Counted from the first letter of the stretch, positions 8,353-19,500 are shown. The stretch: 64,000 nucleotides of DNA from Microvirga sp. (GCA_031181145.1 JAPSLB010000014.1:1-64000); one strand, 5' to 3'. Numbers and translations are program-made. The notes: generated by a model not told the origin, from the letters alone.

Positions 8353-8549
8353 GATCCTCAGTCACATCTGGAGAATTCGATCAACGAGAATGCTAAGCTA
8401 CCCTTTTTGTTCCAAGTTGGGCTGCGTGAAGCTTCTGAAAAATATCTTAACGTTTTGGCTCGATGCTCTTGGAAAATATGGCAAAAAGCCCATCCGATGC
8501 TTACATCGGGGCTTCAGCCGCAAGGGCTTAAGGAAAGCACCCGCACCCG
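8353..8549. other. divergent intergenic region between OmpA-family gene and recO
   Basis: This 197-base spacer should hold the promoters of both divergent genes. It is noticeably more A/T-rich than its surroundings (for example 8430-8490), but I cannot place -35/-10 pairs with confidence. Confidence 0.5.
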
Positions 8550-9281
8550 ATGCAATGGACCGATGAAGGCGTCGTTCTCGGCGTTCGCAAACATGGCGAG
8601 ACGAGCGTTATCCTCGAGATGATGACGCGCGAGCACGGCCGCCATTCGGGGCTCGTCCACGGCGGGCGCTCCAAGACTCTCCAGCCCGTGCTCCAGCCGG
8701 GAAATACAGTCCAGGTGAACTGGCGGGCACGGCTGGACGAGCATCTGGGAACGTTCCAGGTGGAAGGCCTCAAGCTGCGGGCTTCGCGCCTCATGGCTTC
8801 GCCCCTGGCGCTCTACGGCCTCTCCGCCTTGGCGCACCTCCTGCGCTATGTTCCCGAACGCGACCCGCATTTCGCCCTTTACGAGACCTTGACGGTTCTG
8901 GTGGATCATCTGGACGATCCAGACCTCGCACCCGCGCTGTTCGTGCGGTTCGAACTCGCGATGCTTGCGGAACTTGGCTTCGGGCTCGACCTGGACTCCT
9001 GCGCGGCCACCGGAAGCGAGAGGGACCTCGTCTATGTCTCGCCCAGGAGTGGGCGGGCCGTCAGTGCGGCGGCCGGAGAGCCATACAAGGACCGGCTCTT
9101 GAAGCTTCCCGGCTTCCTGATCGGCCAGACGAAGGCCAACCGGCCGAGCGAGAGCGAGATCAAGGACGGATTTGCACTGACGGACTTCTTCCTTCATCAG
9201 AACGTCTTCGCGCCTCAGGGGCAGCGGGCACCGGAGGAGCGCGCGCGTTTCGTCGCACTCGCGACAGCTGGGGACGAATGA
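8550..9281 (+). CDS. recO: DNA repair protein RecO
   Basis: RecO helps load RecA onto SSB-coated single-stranded DNA in the RecFOR pathway. The 243-residue protein starts MQWTDEGVVLGVRKHGE, the N-terminal OB-fold, followed by EHGRHSGLVHGGRSK. The C-terminal half keeps the family stretch DSCAATG, then DLVYVSPRSGRAVS, though with only one cysteine of the zinc site seen in other RecO proteins, as is usual in alphaproteobacteria. Era and RecO genes are neighbours in many relatives; here two minus-strand genes separate them. Confidence 0.95.
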   Translation: MQWTDEGVVLGVRKHGETSVILEMMTREHGRHSGLVHGGRSKTLQPVLQPGNTVQVNWRARLDEHLGTFQVEGLKLRASRLMASPLALYGLSALAHLLRYVPERDPHFALYETLTVLVDHLDDPDLAPALFVRFELAMLAELGFGLDLDSCAATGSERDLVYVSPRSGRAVSAAAGEPYKDRLLKLPGFLIGQTKANRPSESEIKDGFALTDFFLHQNVFAPQGQRAPEERARFVALATAGDE

Positions 9282-9348
9282 TGTTTGTTTCTGTTATGTT
9301 CTCATTCCTGGTGATAAAGAAGCGATTCGCAGTTGAGGAATTCGAGTA

Positions 9349-11595
9349 ATGGGTAAGCCGGTCAATCCACCCGCTGGCGGCGAGATTGAGAACATCAATC
9401 TCAAAGACGCCTTGGAAGAGCGCTATCTGGCCTATGCGCTCTCCACCATCATGCACCGTGCGCTGCCGGATGCGCGGGACGGGTTGAAGCCCGTCCACCG
9501 TCGCATCCTGCACGCCATGCGGCTCCTGAAGCTCGATCCCAAATCCGCGCCGAAGAAATGCGCCCGCATCGTCGGCGACGTGATGGGTCAGTACCACCCG
9601 CACGGGGATCAATCGATCTACGATGCGCTGGTCCGCATGGCGCAGGACTTCGCTCAGCGCTACCCGCTCGCGGACGGGCAGGGCAATTTCGGCAATATCG
9701 ATGGCGATGGCGCCGCCGCCATGCGTTACACAGAGGCCAAGCTGACGGAAGTCGCGCGGCTTCTGCTGGAAGGGATCGACGAGGATTCGGTCGATTTCCG
9801 GGAGACCTACGATCAGGCCAACGAAGAGCCGGTGGTGCTGCCCGCCGCCTTCCCGAACCTGCTCGCCAACGGCTCGCAGGGTATCGCTGTCGGCATGGCC
9901 ACCTCCATCCCGCCGCATAACGCAGCCGAGCTGTGCGATGCGGCTCTGCATCTCATTTCAAAACCCAACGCCTCGACCGAACAGCTGATGCAGTTCGTGC
10001 AGGGGCCGGATCTGCCGACGGGCGGCATCATCGTCGATACGCCTGCATCCATGGTCGAGACCTACAGCACCGGCCGCGGCTCATTCCGCGTGCGCGCCCG
10101 CTGGCACAAAGAGGAACTTGGACGCGGCAATTGGCAGATCGTCGTCACCGAGATTCCCTATGCGGTGCCGAAGTCCCGCCTGATCGAGAAAATCGCGGAG
10201 CTCCTGCAGGACAAGAAGCTGCCGCTGCTGGCCGATGTCCGCGACGAGTCGGCGGAGGACATCCGCGTGGTGCTCGAGCCGCGCGCGAAGACGGTCGATC
10301 CGATCATCCTCATGGAGTCGCTGTTCAAGCTGACCGAGCTTGAAAGCCGTATTCCCATGAACGTGAACGTTCTCGCCGGCGGCAAGGTGCCGAAGGTCTT
10401 GAGCCTTAGCGAGTGCCTGCGCGAGTGGCTCGACCATCGCCGCGAGGTGCTGATCCGCCGCTCGACCTTCCGGCTGGCCGCTATCGACCGGCGCCTGGAG
10501 ATCCTGGGCGGCCTGCTCATTGTTTATCTAGACCTGGACCGGGTGATCAAAATCATTCGCGAGGAGGATGAGCCGAAGGCCGAGCTGATGCGGGTCTTCA
10601 AACTCACCGAGGTTCAGGCGAACGCCATCCTGGACACGCGCCTGCGCTCGCTTCGCAAGCTCGAGGAGATGGAGCTCAAGCGCGAGCAGAAGAGCCTGCA
10701 GGACGAGAAGGCCAAGATCGAGGAACTGCTCGGTTCCGAGAAGGTGCAGTGGAAGACGGTTGCCGCCGAGATCAAGGATGTCCGCAAGACCTTCGGCCCC
10801 GACACCGCGCTCGGCAAGCGCCGCACCACCTTCGGTCAGGCGCCGGACACCTCCGACATCGACTTCGCGGAGGCCATGATCGAGCGCGAGCCGATCACGG
10901 TCATCGTCTCCGAGAAGGGCTGGGTCCGTGCCATGAAGGGGCATCAGGAGGATCTCTCCTCGCTTCAGTTCAGGGGCGACGACAAACTCAAGACGGCCTT
11001 CTTCGCGGAAACCACGTCCAAGATCATCGTGGTGGCGGACAACGGGCGCTTCTTCACGCTCGACGCGTCGAAGCTCCCCGGAGGGCGCGGCTTCGGCGAC
11101 CCGATCCGCCTCATGGTAGATCTCGAAGAGGGAGCGGATTTCATTTCCGCCTTCCCGTACAAGGCGGGCTCGAAGATTCTCGTGGTGGGATCGGACGGGC
11201 GAGGCTTCATCGTGCCTGCCGACGACGTTACGGCGAATACGCGCAAGGGAAAGCAGATCCTCAACCTCGATGCGCCGGCTAAGATGGTGGTCTGTACCGA
11301 TGCAAAGGGTGATCATGTCGCGATCATCGGCGAGAACCGCAAGCTCCTGATCTTCCCCGTGAGGCAGGTGCCCGAGATGACACGCGGCAAGGGGGTGCGT
11401 CTCCAGCGCTACAAGGACGGTGGCGTTTCCGATGCCAAGGTCTTTACGCTGAAGGAAGGCCTCACCTGGAAGGATACGTCGGGGCGTACCTGGACGGTGG
11501 CGAAGGAAGACCTGCGCGACTGGCTGGGCGATCGCACCGAAGCCGGCCGCCTGCCGCCGAAGGGCTTCCCGAAATCGAACAAGTTCGGCGATTGA
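9349..11595 (+). CDS. parC: DNA topoisomerase IV subunit A
   Basis: ParC is the breakage-reunion subunit of topoisomerase IV, which unlinks daughter chromosomes. The 748-residue protein has the GyrA/ParC start [20 protein letters not shown] and [11 protein letters not shown], with the catalytic tyrosine in [11 protein letters not shown] (Tyr127). The coiled-coil exit-gate region follows (about 420-480), then a C-terminal beta-pinwheel shorter than that of GyrA, which marks it as ParC. No parE lies in the window. A terminator follows 24 bases after the stop. Confidence 0.96.
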   Translation: MGKPVNPPAGGEIENINLKDALEERYLAYALSTIMHRALPDARDGLKPVHRRILHAMRLLKLDPKSAPKKCARIVGDVMGQYHPHGDQSIYDALVRMAQDFAQRYPLADGQGNFGNIDGDGAAAMRYTEAKLTEVARLLLEGIDEDSVDFRETYDQANEEPVVLPAAFPNLLANGSQGIAVGMATSIPPHNAAELCDAALHLISKPNASTEQLMQFVQGPDLPTGGIIVDTPASMVETYSTGRGSFRVRARWHKEELGRGNWQIVVTEIPYAVPKSRLIEKIAELLQDKKLPLLADVRDESAEDIRVVLEPRAKTVDPIILMESLFKLTELESRIPMNVNVLAGGKVPKVLSLSECLREWLDHRREVLIRRSTFRLAAIDRRLEILGGLLIVYLDLDRVIKIIREEDEPKAELMRVFKLTEVQANAILDTRLRSLRKLEEMELKREQKSLQDEKAKIEELLGSEKVQWKTVAAEIKDVRKTFGPDTALGKRRTTFGQAPDTSDIDFAEAMIEREPITVIVSEKGWVRAMKGHQEDLSSLQFRGDDKLKTAFFAETTSKIIVVADNGRFFTLDASKLPGGRGFGDPIRLMVDLEEGADFISAFPYKAGSKILVVGSDGRGFIVPADDVTANTRKGKQILNLDAPAKMVVCTDAKGDHVAIIGENRKLLIFPVRQVPEMTRGKGVRLQRYKDGGVSDAKVFTLKEGLTWKDTSGRTWTVAKEDLRDWLGDRTEAGRLPPKGFPKSNKFGD

Positions 11596-11619
11596 TAGCT
11601 TCCCGCACAGAATAAACGA

Positions 11620-11655
11620 AAGCTCCTGGAAAAATTTCTCCAGGAGCTTTTCTCC
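11620..11655. terminator. bidirectional terminator between parC and wrbA
   Basis: AAGCTCCTGGA (11620-11630) pairs perfectly with 11639-11649 around an 8-base loop, and is followed by TTTCTCC on the plus strand. On the minus strand the trailing bases are TTCGTTT. It sits between two convergent stop codons. Confidence 0.75.
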
Positions 11656-12335
11656 TATGGCTGACCGGCAGTTCCGCCGGTGGTCTCCGTCGGATTCTGC
11701 ATGTCGGCAGGTACGGGGCCGCGCTCTCCCGCGCCGCGCTCCAGTCTGGCGGCAATTTCCGCCACGTGCCGTCCCTGGAATCGGGCGCCCCCCAGCTCGT
11801 TCTCGCTCGGCTGGCGCGAGCCGTCACTGCCTGCGAGCGTCGTCGCGCCATAGGGCGTGCCGCCGGATATTTCGTCCATCTTCGTCTGGCCGGGATAGGA
11901 ATAGGGCAAGCCGACGATGATCATGCCATGATGGAGCAGCGTCGTGTGAAAGGAGGTGATCGTCGTCTCCTGACCGCCGTGCTGCGTCGCGGTTGAGGCG
12001 AATACACTGCCCACCTTGCCGACCAACGCGCCCTTCACCCAAAGGCCGCCGGTCTGGTCCAGGAAGTTGCGCATCTGAGCCGCCATGTTTCCGTAGCGGG
12101 TCGGGGTCCCGAAGATGATGGCGTCGTAATCCGCGAGTTCGTTCGGGCTCGCGATGGGCGCAGCCTGATCGATCCTCATTCCGGACTTGCGCGCAATCTC
12201 CTCCGGCACGAGTTCGGGAACACGCTTGATGGTCACCCCTGTGCCGGGCACCGAACGTGCGCCTTCCGCAATGGCCTGGGCCATCGTCTCGACATGCCCG
12301 TAAGATGAGTAATAGAGAACGAGAACTTTCGCCAT
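11655..12335 (-). CDS. wrbA: NAD(P)H:quinone oxidoreductase of the WrbA type
   Basis: WrbA is an FMN-dependent flavodoxin-like enzyme that reduces quinones by two electrons and is linked to oxidative stress protection. The 226-residue product opens [18 protein letters not shown] (phosphate loop for FMN) and has [24 protein letters not shown]. The ATG at 12335 is chosen because AAGGAG lies 7 bases upstream and homology starts at once; codons upstream are unrelated. WrbA proteins are usually near 200 residues, so the last about 27 residues (charged, then [12 protein letters not shown]) are an extra tail. Confidence 0.93.
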   Translation of the reverse strand: MAKVLVLYYSSYGHVETMAQAIAEGARSVPGTGVTIKRVPELVPEEIARKSGMRIDQAAPIASPNELADYDAIIFGTPTRYGNMAAQMRNFLDQTGGLWVKGALVGKVGSVFASTATQHGGQETTITSFHTTLLHHGMIIVGLPYSYPGQTKMDEISGGTPYGATTLAGSDGSRQPSENELGGARFQGRHVAEIAARLERGAGERGPVPADMQNPTETTGGTAGQP

Positions 12336-12424
12336 TGCGTACTCCTTCGGTTTCGGGGGTACGCAACGAACGAGCTGTCGGAGGCCGTTGTTCCGGCTCA
12401 AGGGGTGGGAGCCGACGGATTCGG

Positions 12425-13171
12425 TTATCCTACCCGCGCCCAGCCATGGGCGCCGAGGCGCTCCTGAGGTGTGAAACGGGCCTTGTAGCCCATCTTCTTC
12501 GAGCCCTCGACCCAGTAGCCGAGATAGAGGTACGGCAACCCCATCGCCTTCGCGCGGCGAATGTGATCGAGGATCATGAAGGTGCCGAGGCTCCGGTCCT
12601 GATGCTCCGGATCGTAGAAGGAATAGACCATCGACAGGCCGTCGCTCATCACGTCCGTGAGAGCGACGGCAATGAGATTGCCCTCACCCCTCCCGGTGAT
12701 GCCGCTGTCGATCCCGCGCCGGCGGTATTCGATCAGCAGCGTGTCCACGTGGCTGTCTTCGACCATCATGGAGTAGTCGAGCACCGTCATGTCCGCCATT
12801 CCGCCATCGGCGTGGCGCGCATCGACGTAGCGGCGGAACAGGGAGTACTGCTCCGAACTCGGCCGGTTGGGGATCTCATTGCCGATCAGGTCGGCATTGG
12901 TCTTGAGAACGCGTTTCAGGTTCCCGGACGGCTCGAATTCATCGGCAAGGACGCGCACGGACACGCAGGCGCGGCAGGTATCGCAGGCGGGCCTGTAGGC
13001 GATCGTCTGCGAGCGTCGGAAGCCGCCCTGCGTGAGAATCTCGTTCAGCTCCCTGCCGCGACGGCCGACGATATGCGTGAAAACCTTCCGTTCCTCCTTG
13101 CCCGGCAGGTAGGGGCAGGCAGAGGGGGAGGTGAGATAGAACTGCGGTGTGTCGCGGGAGTGACTCGTCAA
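12425..13171 (-). CDS. bpt: aspartate/glutamate leucyltransferase
   Basis: Bpt attaches leucine from leucyl-tRNA to proteins with N-terminal Asp or Glu, marking them for degradation through the N-end rule. The 248-residue protein belongs to the ATE family: the N-terminal half has CPYLPG and the cysteine cluster [12 protein letters not shown] (about residues 61-72), and the C-terminal half is an acyltransferase fold with [20 protein letters not shown]. Bacterial members of this type use leucine rather than arginine. It is the last gene of the minus-strand set beginning at hemB. Confidence 0.93.
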   Translation of the reverse strand: MTSHSRDTPQFYLTSPSACPYLPGKEERKVFTHIVGRRGRELNEILTQGGFRRSQTIAYRPACDTCRACVSVRVLADEFEPSGNLKRVLKTNADLIGNEIPNRPSSEQYSLFRRYVDARHADGGMADMTVLDYSMMVEDSHVDTLLIEYRRRGIDSGITGRGEGNLIAVALTDVMSDGLSMVYSFYDPEHQDRSLGTFMILDHIRRAKAMGLPYLYLGYWVEGSKKMGYKARFTPQERLGAHGWARVG

Positions 13172-13274
13172 GCCGGGAAGCCTTGTGGAGAAACCTTGAG
13201 CGCTGAATCAACGCTTTAAGGATAACATTGGTGCCCGCGCCGTCCAGGAAAAGAGCGGGTGAGTCGCAGACTTG

Positions 13275-13760
13275 TTATTCACTCCGGATGATCAGCATGC
13301 CCGTGAGCAGGTCGCGGATGAAGCGGCCGTCGTTGCGGATGAAGCCCACGAGAACGTCGCACGCCCAGAGCAGGAAAGTCGAGATGGCGACGTAGAAGAA
13401 GAGCGCATGGACGGCGGCCGCGAGCATCGAGACCCGCCGGCCGGTCGACGGGTCGACCACGCGAAGTCCCATGGTGCGCATACCGACGGTTGCCTGGTTG
13501 GGACCCCCGATGGTGACTGCGTTGTAGACGATGAAGATCAGAGCGGTGAGGGGCAGGGCGAAGAACAGGCCCCAGCCGAGCCCAAGGGTGATGAGCCCCA
13601 GGAAGAAGATTCCGATGGAGATCAGCACCACCCAGAGCGCGATCACGAGCAGGTCGATGAGATAGGCCCAGAACCGGCGGGCGATGACGCCGTCGGTCAG
13701 ACGGCTGTCCACCTGAAACGCGTTGTAATCAATGGTCGGCGGGTAGGGCCGGTTGACCAT
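13275..13760 (-). CDS. RDD family membrane protein
   Basis: A 161-residue inner-membrane protein with the RDD domain: the Arg of GVIARRFWAYLIDLLVIALW heads the first span, followed by two further hydrophobic stretches (about 50-95 and 115-145). The function of the family is poorly known; some members are proposed to act in transport or sodium homeostasis. It lies between the threonine ammonia-lyase (10 bases upstream) and bpt (about 100 bases downstream). RDD genes commonly sit between hemB and bpt in rhizobia. Confidence 0.88.
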   Translation of the reverse strand: MVNRPYPPTIDYNAFQVDSRLTDGVIARRFWAYLIDLLVIALWVVLISIGIFFLGLITLGLGWGLFFALPLTALIFIVYNAVTIGGPNQATVGMRTMGLRVVDPSTGRRVSMLAAAVHALFFYVAISTFLLWACDVLVGFIRNDGRFIRDLLTGMLIIRSE

Positions 13761-13770
13761 GTCTTCATCC

Positions 13771-15012
13771 TCAAAAGGCGGACTCGGATAAGCCGCGGGA
13801 GTCGATCCGCTGCGGCGCGAGACCCTCCGCCTTCAGGGCCTCGAATACCTCCAATGTATGTTGTCTGTCGCGAGTTTCGATAGTGATGTCGATAGAAACG
13901 CCTTTGGCCGGCACGTCGAGGAAGAGCCGCCCGTGGGAAACCTCGAGGATGTTGGCTCCGAGATTCCCGAGAAGGCTGGCCACACGGCCCAGGAGGCCAG
14001 GCCTGTCATGGGAGGTGATACGGAAGGAGGTGATCCGATCGTCACGCTCCAGCTCACGGACCATCACCGAGGCGAGGATGCGCGCGTCGATGTTGCCGCC
14101 GCAGAGCACCAAGCCGACCTGCCTACCCTCGAAACGCTCGGGCTCGGCCATCATGGCGGCAAGGCCCGCGGCACCCGCGCCCTCGGCCATGGTCCGCTGC
14201 AGGGTCGCATAGGCATTGACCGCCCGTTCGATCAGCGGCTCCTCGACGAGGATGATGTCCGGGACAAGATCCCGCACCACGGGCAGGGGCAACTGCCCCA
14301 CTGTCTTCACCGCGATGCCCTCGGCCAGGGTTGGGCCGCCGATGGGCCGGTCCTCGCCCCTGATCGCATTGGTGAAGGACGGGTAGAGGGCCGCTTCCAC
14401 GCCGATAATCTCGATGGAAGGTTTCAGGGCTTTCGCCGCGATGGCGATCCCTGAGATCAGGCCGCCGCCTCCGATGGGCACGACGATCTGGTCGAGATCG
14501 GGGGCATCAGCCAGCATTTCCATAGCAATCGTGCCCTGGCCAGCCATGACCCTCGGATCGTCGTACGGATGGACGAAGACAAGGCTCTCGCTCTCGGCGA
14601 TTTCGCGCGCCTTGGTGGCGGATTCGTAGAGGGTCTCTCCGTACAGAACCACGCGAGCGCCATAGGAGCGGGTGTTCTCCGCCTTCACCAAAGGCGCGCT
14701 CTCCGGCATGACGATGACGGCCGGGATGCCGAGACGGCGAGCGTGATAGGCGACGGCTTGCGCGTGGTTGCCCGCCGACATGGCGATCACCCCGCGCCGG
14801 CGCTCCTCCGGCGTCAGGCTCTCGAGCTTGTTCACCGCACCCCGTTCCTTGAAGGAGCCGGTGGGCTGCATGTTTTCGTGCTTCACGCAGACGCTCGCCC
14901 GGGTGATCTGGGAGAGGCGCGGCGCGGGCACGAGGGGCGTGCGGAGAACCTGGCCTTGAATAGTGCGGGCTGCGCGCTCCACGTCCTGAAGGGTAATGGC
15001 GTAATCGGCCAA
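13771..15012 (-). CDS. threonine ammonia-lyase with C-terminal ACT domain
   Basis: The enzyme removes ammonia from threonine to give 2-oxobutyrate, using pyridoxal phosphate. The 413-residue protein has the PLP lysine in PTGSFKERGAVNKL (about residue 54), the glycine-rich phosphate loop VPIGGGGLISGIA, and a C-terminal ACT domain (about 325-400, FRITSHDRPGLLGRV). It is shorter than biosynthetic IlvA, which has two ACT-like regions, and resembles the catabolic or single-ACT type, so I give no symbol. It lies in a minus-strand run between the LivH-like permease and the RDD gene. Confidence 0.9.
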   Translation of the reverse strand: MADYAITLQDVERAARTIQGQVLRTPLVPAPRLSQITRASVCVKHENMQPTGSFKERGAVNKLESLTPEERRRGVIAMSAGNHAQAVAYHARRLGIPAVIVMPESAPLVKAENTRSYGARVVLYGETLYESATKAREIAESESLVFVHPYDDPRVMAGQGTIAMEMLADAPDLDQIVVPIGGGGLISGIAIAAKALKPSIEIIGVEAALYPSFTNAIRGEDRPIGGPTLAEGIAVKTVGQLPLPVVRDLVPDIILVEEPLIERAVNAYATLQRTMAEGAGAAGLAAMMAEPERFEGRQVGLVLCGGNIDARILASVMVRELERDDRITSFRITSHDRPGLLGRVASLLGNLGANILEVSHGRLFLDVPAKGVSIDITIETRDRQHTLEVFEALKAEGLAPQRIDSRGLSESAF

Positions 15013-15045
15013 GGTTTCCTCCGATGTTTATTCTTACATAGTTCC

Positions 15046-16401
15046 CTAGACGGGTCTTGGCGTCGCCTCCTGAAGGCCCAGCAATCCGCCTGGGCGGAAA
15101 ATCAGGAAGACGACGAGCGCCGCATAAAGCGCCATATCCCGTCCTTCGATGGGTAGATAAGCCGACCAGACGGTTTCGAACAATCCAATAATGAAACCTC
15201 CTAACAGGGCTCCCGGTACCGAGCCGATGCCGCCGATGATCGCCCCAATCAGCGCCTTGAGGCCATACTGGAAGCCGCCGGCGAAACCCAGGCCTCCATA
15301 CTGCACGACGATGAGCATGCCCGAGAGCCCTGCCATGCCGCCCGCGAGCGCCAGTGTCTGGGTCAGGAGGCGAGGGCCGTTGACACCCATCATTGCGGCG
15401 GCGCGCGCATCGTCCGCGACAGCCCTCCACGACCGTCCGAAACCTGTCGCCTTCATCAGCCACAAAAGCCCAAGGGCAGCCGTCAGCCCGAGGCCCGCCG
15501 TGACGAGGCTGACCGGAGTGAGACTGACCAGGAAATCCTCCGATCGGGCCAACGGCCACGCGTCGGACCAGATCGGAGGAAGCCAGATCGTTACGGGGCT
15601 CTGCACGAGACGCAGGTACTCCATGAGGGCGAGCGACAGGCCAACCGTGGCGATGAGGCTCGGCTGGGAGCTGGAGGCATTGATGCGGCTGATGGTGAAG
15701 TGCCCGCCAACGGCGCTATGCATCGCGCCCGCAAATACCGCCCCGGCAAGACCTGCCGCGATACCGAGGAGGGGTGAATTGAAACCCAAACCCAGGACAA
15801 TGGCGGCTCCCGTGACAGTCGCCGCCGACCCCACCGCCGCCAGCTCCCCGAAAGCCAGATTGACACGGCCGCTCAGGCCGAAAACGAGCGCAAAGGCGAC
15901 GGAGAGAAGGGCATAGATCGCTGTGCGTGGAAGGCTTACCAGTACCTGCTGCAGCCAATAGGCGAGGGCGGCAGGAAGCTCGACCACACTTGCGTGTGGC
16001 GGACTGCCCGGGTCGGAGGCTATGCCCTCGGGCGTATCAAGATAGTAGTGCTTGAGCAGGTAGAGGCTCGCGCCCGAGATCGGCCCTTCCTCGGTGGCAA
16101 GTCCGGTCAGCTCAGCTTTTCTTGAGGAAAGGCCCTCGGCCGCGAAGGTGCAGATGGCATAGCGGTCGAGCGGAGGACGGTCCGGATACTCGACCGAATA
16201 GAGAACGGTCAGGCTGCGAGCGGCGGGACCAGCCTGGATCCGTTGGACAGTGATGGTCGCGCCCCCATTGAGCGCCGGAAGGGTGGATCGGCACACGCGC
16301 GCCTGATCCGCGTCGACGGTCAGACCGCATGCCGCAAGAAGGAACAGGCCCGCAAGACCGGCGATCAGACGCCACGCCTTGAGGTAGCCTGCCCCTCTCA
16401 T
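15046..16401 (-). CDS. LivH-type ABC permease with lipoprotein-like N-terminal domain
   Basis: Residues about 150-451 are a branched-chain amino acid ABC permease of the LivH type, with many membrane spans and the cytoplasmic loop GVNGPRLLTQTLALAGGMAGLSG. Before it lies an extra part of about 145 residues: a signal-like start (AGLAGLFLLAACG) with a lipobox LAAC (Cys25), then a soluble region with two further cysteines. No LivM, LivF, LivG or substrate-binding gene is adjacent, so partners must be encoded elsewhere. The N-terminal domain would be periplasmic. Substrate unknown. It is followed by the threonine ammonia-lyase after 33 bases and preceded by hemB. Confidence 0.85.
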   Translation of the reverse strand: MRGAGYLKAWRLIAGLAGLFLLAACGLTVDADQARVCRSTLPALNGGATITVQRIQAGPAARSLTVLYSVEYPDRPPLDRYAICTFAAEGLSSRKAELTGLATEEGPISGASLYLLKHYYLDTPEGIASDPGSPPHASVVELPAALAYWLQQVLVSLPRTAIYALLSVAFALVFGLSGRVNLAFGELAAVGSAATVTGAAIVLGLGFNSPLLGIAAGLAGAVFAGAMHSAVGGHFTISRINASSSQPSLIATVGLSLALMEYLRLVQSPVTIWLPPIWSDAWPLARSEDFLVSLTPVSLVTAGLGLTAALGLLWLMKATGFGRSWRAVADDARAAAMMGVNGPRLLTQTLALAGGMAGLSGMLIVVQYGGLGFAGGFQYGLKALIGAIIGGIGSVPGALLGGFIIGLFETVWSAYLPIEGRDMALYAALVVFLIFRPGGLLGLQEATPRPV

Positions 16402-16417
16402 CTGCGACCTTGCGCCG

Positions 16418-17515
<1,098 letters not shown>

Positions 17516-17592
17516 TTAAATCACTCTAAAAAAGGATTCGGCGTCGCATCCGCCACATTGCGGCGGAGAAAGTCGCACAAGGCTGTCATGCA

Positions 17593-17620
17593 TTGACGGT
17601 AACCTTAGGCCCTGTTTAAT
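17593..17620 (+). promoter_or_regulatory. sigma70-type promoter for the enoyl-CoA hydratase-family gene
   Basis: TTGACG (17593-17598), a 16-base spacer and TTTAAT (17615-17620) give a good -35/-10 pair 36 bases before the start codon at 17656. The leader carries GAAGGGAAG as a ribosome-binding site. Confidence 0.55.
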
Positions 17621-17655
17621 CGCGGACAGGCTTTTGAGGCGAAGGGAAGCGATCC

Positions 17656-18708
17656 ATGGACGAGAGCGCGGAAGTCATTTGCGAGAAGCAGGGGACAGCC
17701 GGTGTCATCACCCTCAACCGCCCGCGCGCGCTCAATGCCCTGACCCTTGCCATGGTGCGCCAGATGCGGCGGGCTCTCGATGCCTGGGCCAAGGATCCGC
17801 AGGTCACCCGCGTCATCGTTGAGGGTTCAGGCGAGAAGGCTTTCTGCGCCGGGGGCGACATCCGGCGCCTGACGGAGCTCCTGAGAGCGGGTGAGCGTGA
17901 CGAGGCGCTCGCCTTCTGGCGGGAGGAATATCAGCTCAACATCCTCATCAAGCGCTATCCCAAACCGTACATCTCCCTCATCGACGGCATCGTCATGGGG
18001 GGCGGCGTCGGCGTTTCCCTGCATGGCTCCCACCGGGTTGCCGGCGAGCGCTACCTCTTCGCAATGCCGGAAGTCGGCATCGGCTTCTTCCCCGATGTAG
18101 GTGCGACTTATGCCCTGCCGCGCCTCCCCGGGCAGACAGGCATGTATCTCGCACTGACAGGGGAGCGGGTGAAGCAGGCGGATGCGCTGGCGCTGGGCCT
18201 TGCCACCCACGCCGTCGCGAGCACGGGCATGGAGTCTCTCCGCCTGGCTCTGATTGAAGGCGCGCCGCTCGAGGAGGCGCTGGCGCAGGCATCGGTCCAT
18301 CCGAAACCGGCCCCCCTGGACGCCGAGCGCTCCGTCATCGATTCCTGTTTTGGCGCCGAAAGCGTGTCCGCCGTGCTCCAGCGTCTCGACGAGGCTGCCG
18401 ACAAAGGGTCTGAATTCGCTGCGAAGACCGCCGCCAGCATGCGGACGAAATCTCCGACGAGCATGAGCATCGCCTTCGAGCAGGTGCGCCGGGGAGCGTC
18501 CCTCGACATCGAGGAGGCCATGAGAACCGAGTTCCGCATCGTCTCGCGGATCGGCGAAGGCAAGGACTTCTTCGAAGGGGTACGCGCGGTTCTGATCGAC
18601 AAGGACAATCAGCCTCGTTGGGAGCCGGCCTCCCTCGATGCCGTAACGCAAGAGGCGATCGACCGCTATTTCGCCGGCCTTGGGCCCTATGAACTGGAGA
18701 CCACCTGA
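17656..18708 (+). CDS. 3-hydroxyisobutyryl-CoA hydrolase (enoyl-CoA hydratase/isomerase family)
   Basis: The 350-residue protein belongs to the crotonase fold and matches the 3-hydroxyisobutyryl-CoA hydrolase branch of valine breakdown. It has the oxyanion-hole segments KAFCAGGDIRRL and VMGGGVGVSLHGSHR, and AMPEVGIGFFPDVGATY, where Glu and Asp correspond to the catalytic acids of that branch. The C-terminal helical part (about 230-345) is typical of the hydrolase rather than of simple hydratases (about 260 residues). Its stop codon overlaps the start of the next gene by one base. Substrate is inferred from family. Confidence 0.88.
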   Translation: MDESAEVICEKQGTAGVITLNRPRALNALTLAMVRQMRRALDAWAKDPQVTRVIVEGSGEKAFCAGGDIRRLTELLRAGERDEALAFWREEYQLNILIKRYPKPYISLIDGIVMGGGVGVSLHGSHRVAGERYLFAMPEVGIGFFPDVGATYALPRLPGQTGMYLALTGERVKQADALALGLATHAVASTGMESLRLALIEGAPLEEALAQASVHPKPAPLDAERSVIDSCFGAESVSAVLQRLDEAADKGSEFAAKTAASMRTKSPTSMSIAFEQVRRGASLDIEEAMRTEFRIVSRIGEGKDFFEGVRAVLIDKDNQPRWEPASLDAVTQEAIDRYFAGLGPYELETT

Positions 18709-19166
18709 TGCCCCGTAACGGCAATCACGGTGCGCCGCACGATGCTGCCATGGATTATCTCTCCGATCGCATCGAGGAGCGCCCGCCCGCTTCCAGTTCC
18801 ATGCGCTGGGGCTTTGTCCTCACCTGGTTCATGCGGGTGCTTGCCATCGTCTGGATCATGAAGGGACTCAGTTCCTGGTCCGTGATCCTGGGAATCTGGA
18901 CGCCCATCGGACAATTCGAAGCGCGCTCAACAGGTTATCAGGCGACGATCATCTACTTCGCGCTGATTGACCTCATTGCCGCCGTGGGACTCTGGATGGC
19001 CAGTACTTGGGGCGGTATCATGTGGCTGCTGGCGGTCATGAGCCACCTGATTCTGGCGGCCTTCTTTCCCAGCATCCTGTCCAGCGGTCTCATGACCTTC
19101 GTGTTCTTCCTGACCCTCGTGGCGGTCTATGTGGCCGTTTCCTGGCTCGCGGCGCAGGAAGAGTAA
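18708..19166 (+). CDS. small integral membrane protein, DUF6163-like
   Basis: A 152-residue protein with about four membrane spans (around residues 35-60, 77-97, 99-121 and 127-147) and no recognised catalytic motif. Its length and the WFMRVLAIVWIMKGLSSW opening resemble the DUF6163 family found in rhizobia; I cannot confirm this without a search. It starts in the stop codon of the hydrolase gene (ATGA-type overlap), so the two are co-translated. Function unknown. Confidence 0.75.
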   Translation: MPRNGNHGAPHDAAMDYLSDRIEERPPASSSMRWGFVLTWFMRVLAIVWIMKGLSSWSVILGIWTPIGQFEARSTGYQATIIYFALIDLIAAVGLWMASTWGGIMWLLAVMSHLILAAFFPSILSSGLMTFVFFLTLVAVYVAVSWLAAQEE

Positions 19167-19500
19167 GGCAATTCTGCCTGGAGCTTTATGAGGCTCGCCA
19201 GAGGCGGTCTTTGCCGCCTTCGTTTGCCGGGCGCAAAGGCCCATAGGGAGCAGCGGTGCCCCTCACCGGGAAGTGTATCCTGAAGAACACAGTTCACAGT
19301 AACATTGCGGGATCGTCCCGTATCGAGGACCGAAGTCGGTGCCGAGGGCAGATCTGCCATAAAACGGCCCCGATGTTCTTCGTTTTCGATACTGTTCCTT
19401 AATCCAATCCCGGCAGTTTCGGCCGGGAGCGGGAGTGCCCGGGCGCTTGTCCTGACATGTCCCGTTGCCGAGCCACCCTAACCGAGAAGAGCCTGCGCTC
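19167..19500. other. 334-base intergenic region before the L,D-transpeptidase
   Basis: No gene is supported. Near the left end AGGCGG (19202-19207) pairs with CCGCCT (19214-19219) and is followed by TCGTTT, a possible weak terminator for the preceding pair of genes. The right part (about 19270-19410) is less GC-rich and probably contains the promoter of the transpeptidase gene, but I cannot assign elements. Confidence 0.5.

Noticed and set aside
6505-8622. Long plus-strand open frame (705 codons) opposite the OmpA-family gene
   Set aside because: It is a shadow of GC-rich low-complexity coding sequence; the minus-strand product has a signal peptide and an OmpA domain.
9287-9301. GTTT-N7-GTTC before parC as a LexA box
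   Set aside because: It has one mismatch in a conserved half-site and no suitably placed promoter; parC is not a typical SOS gene.
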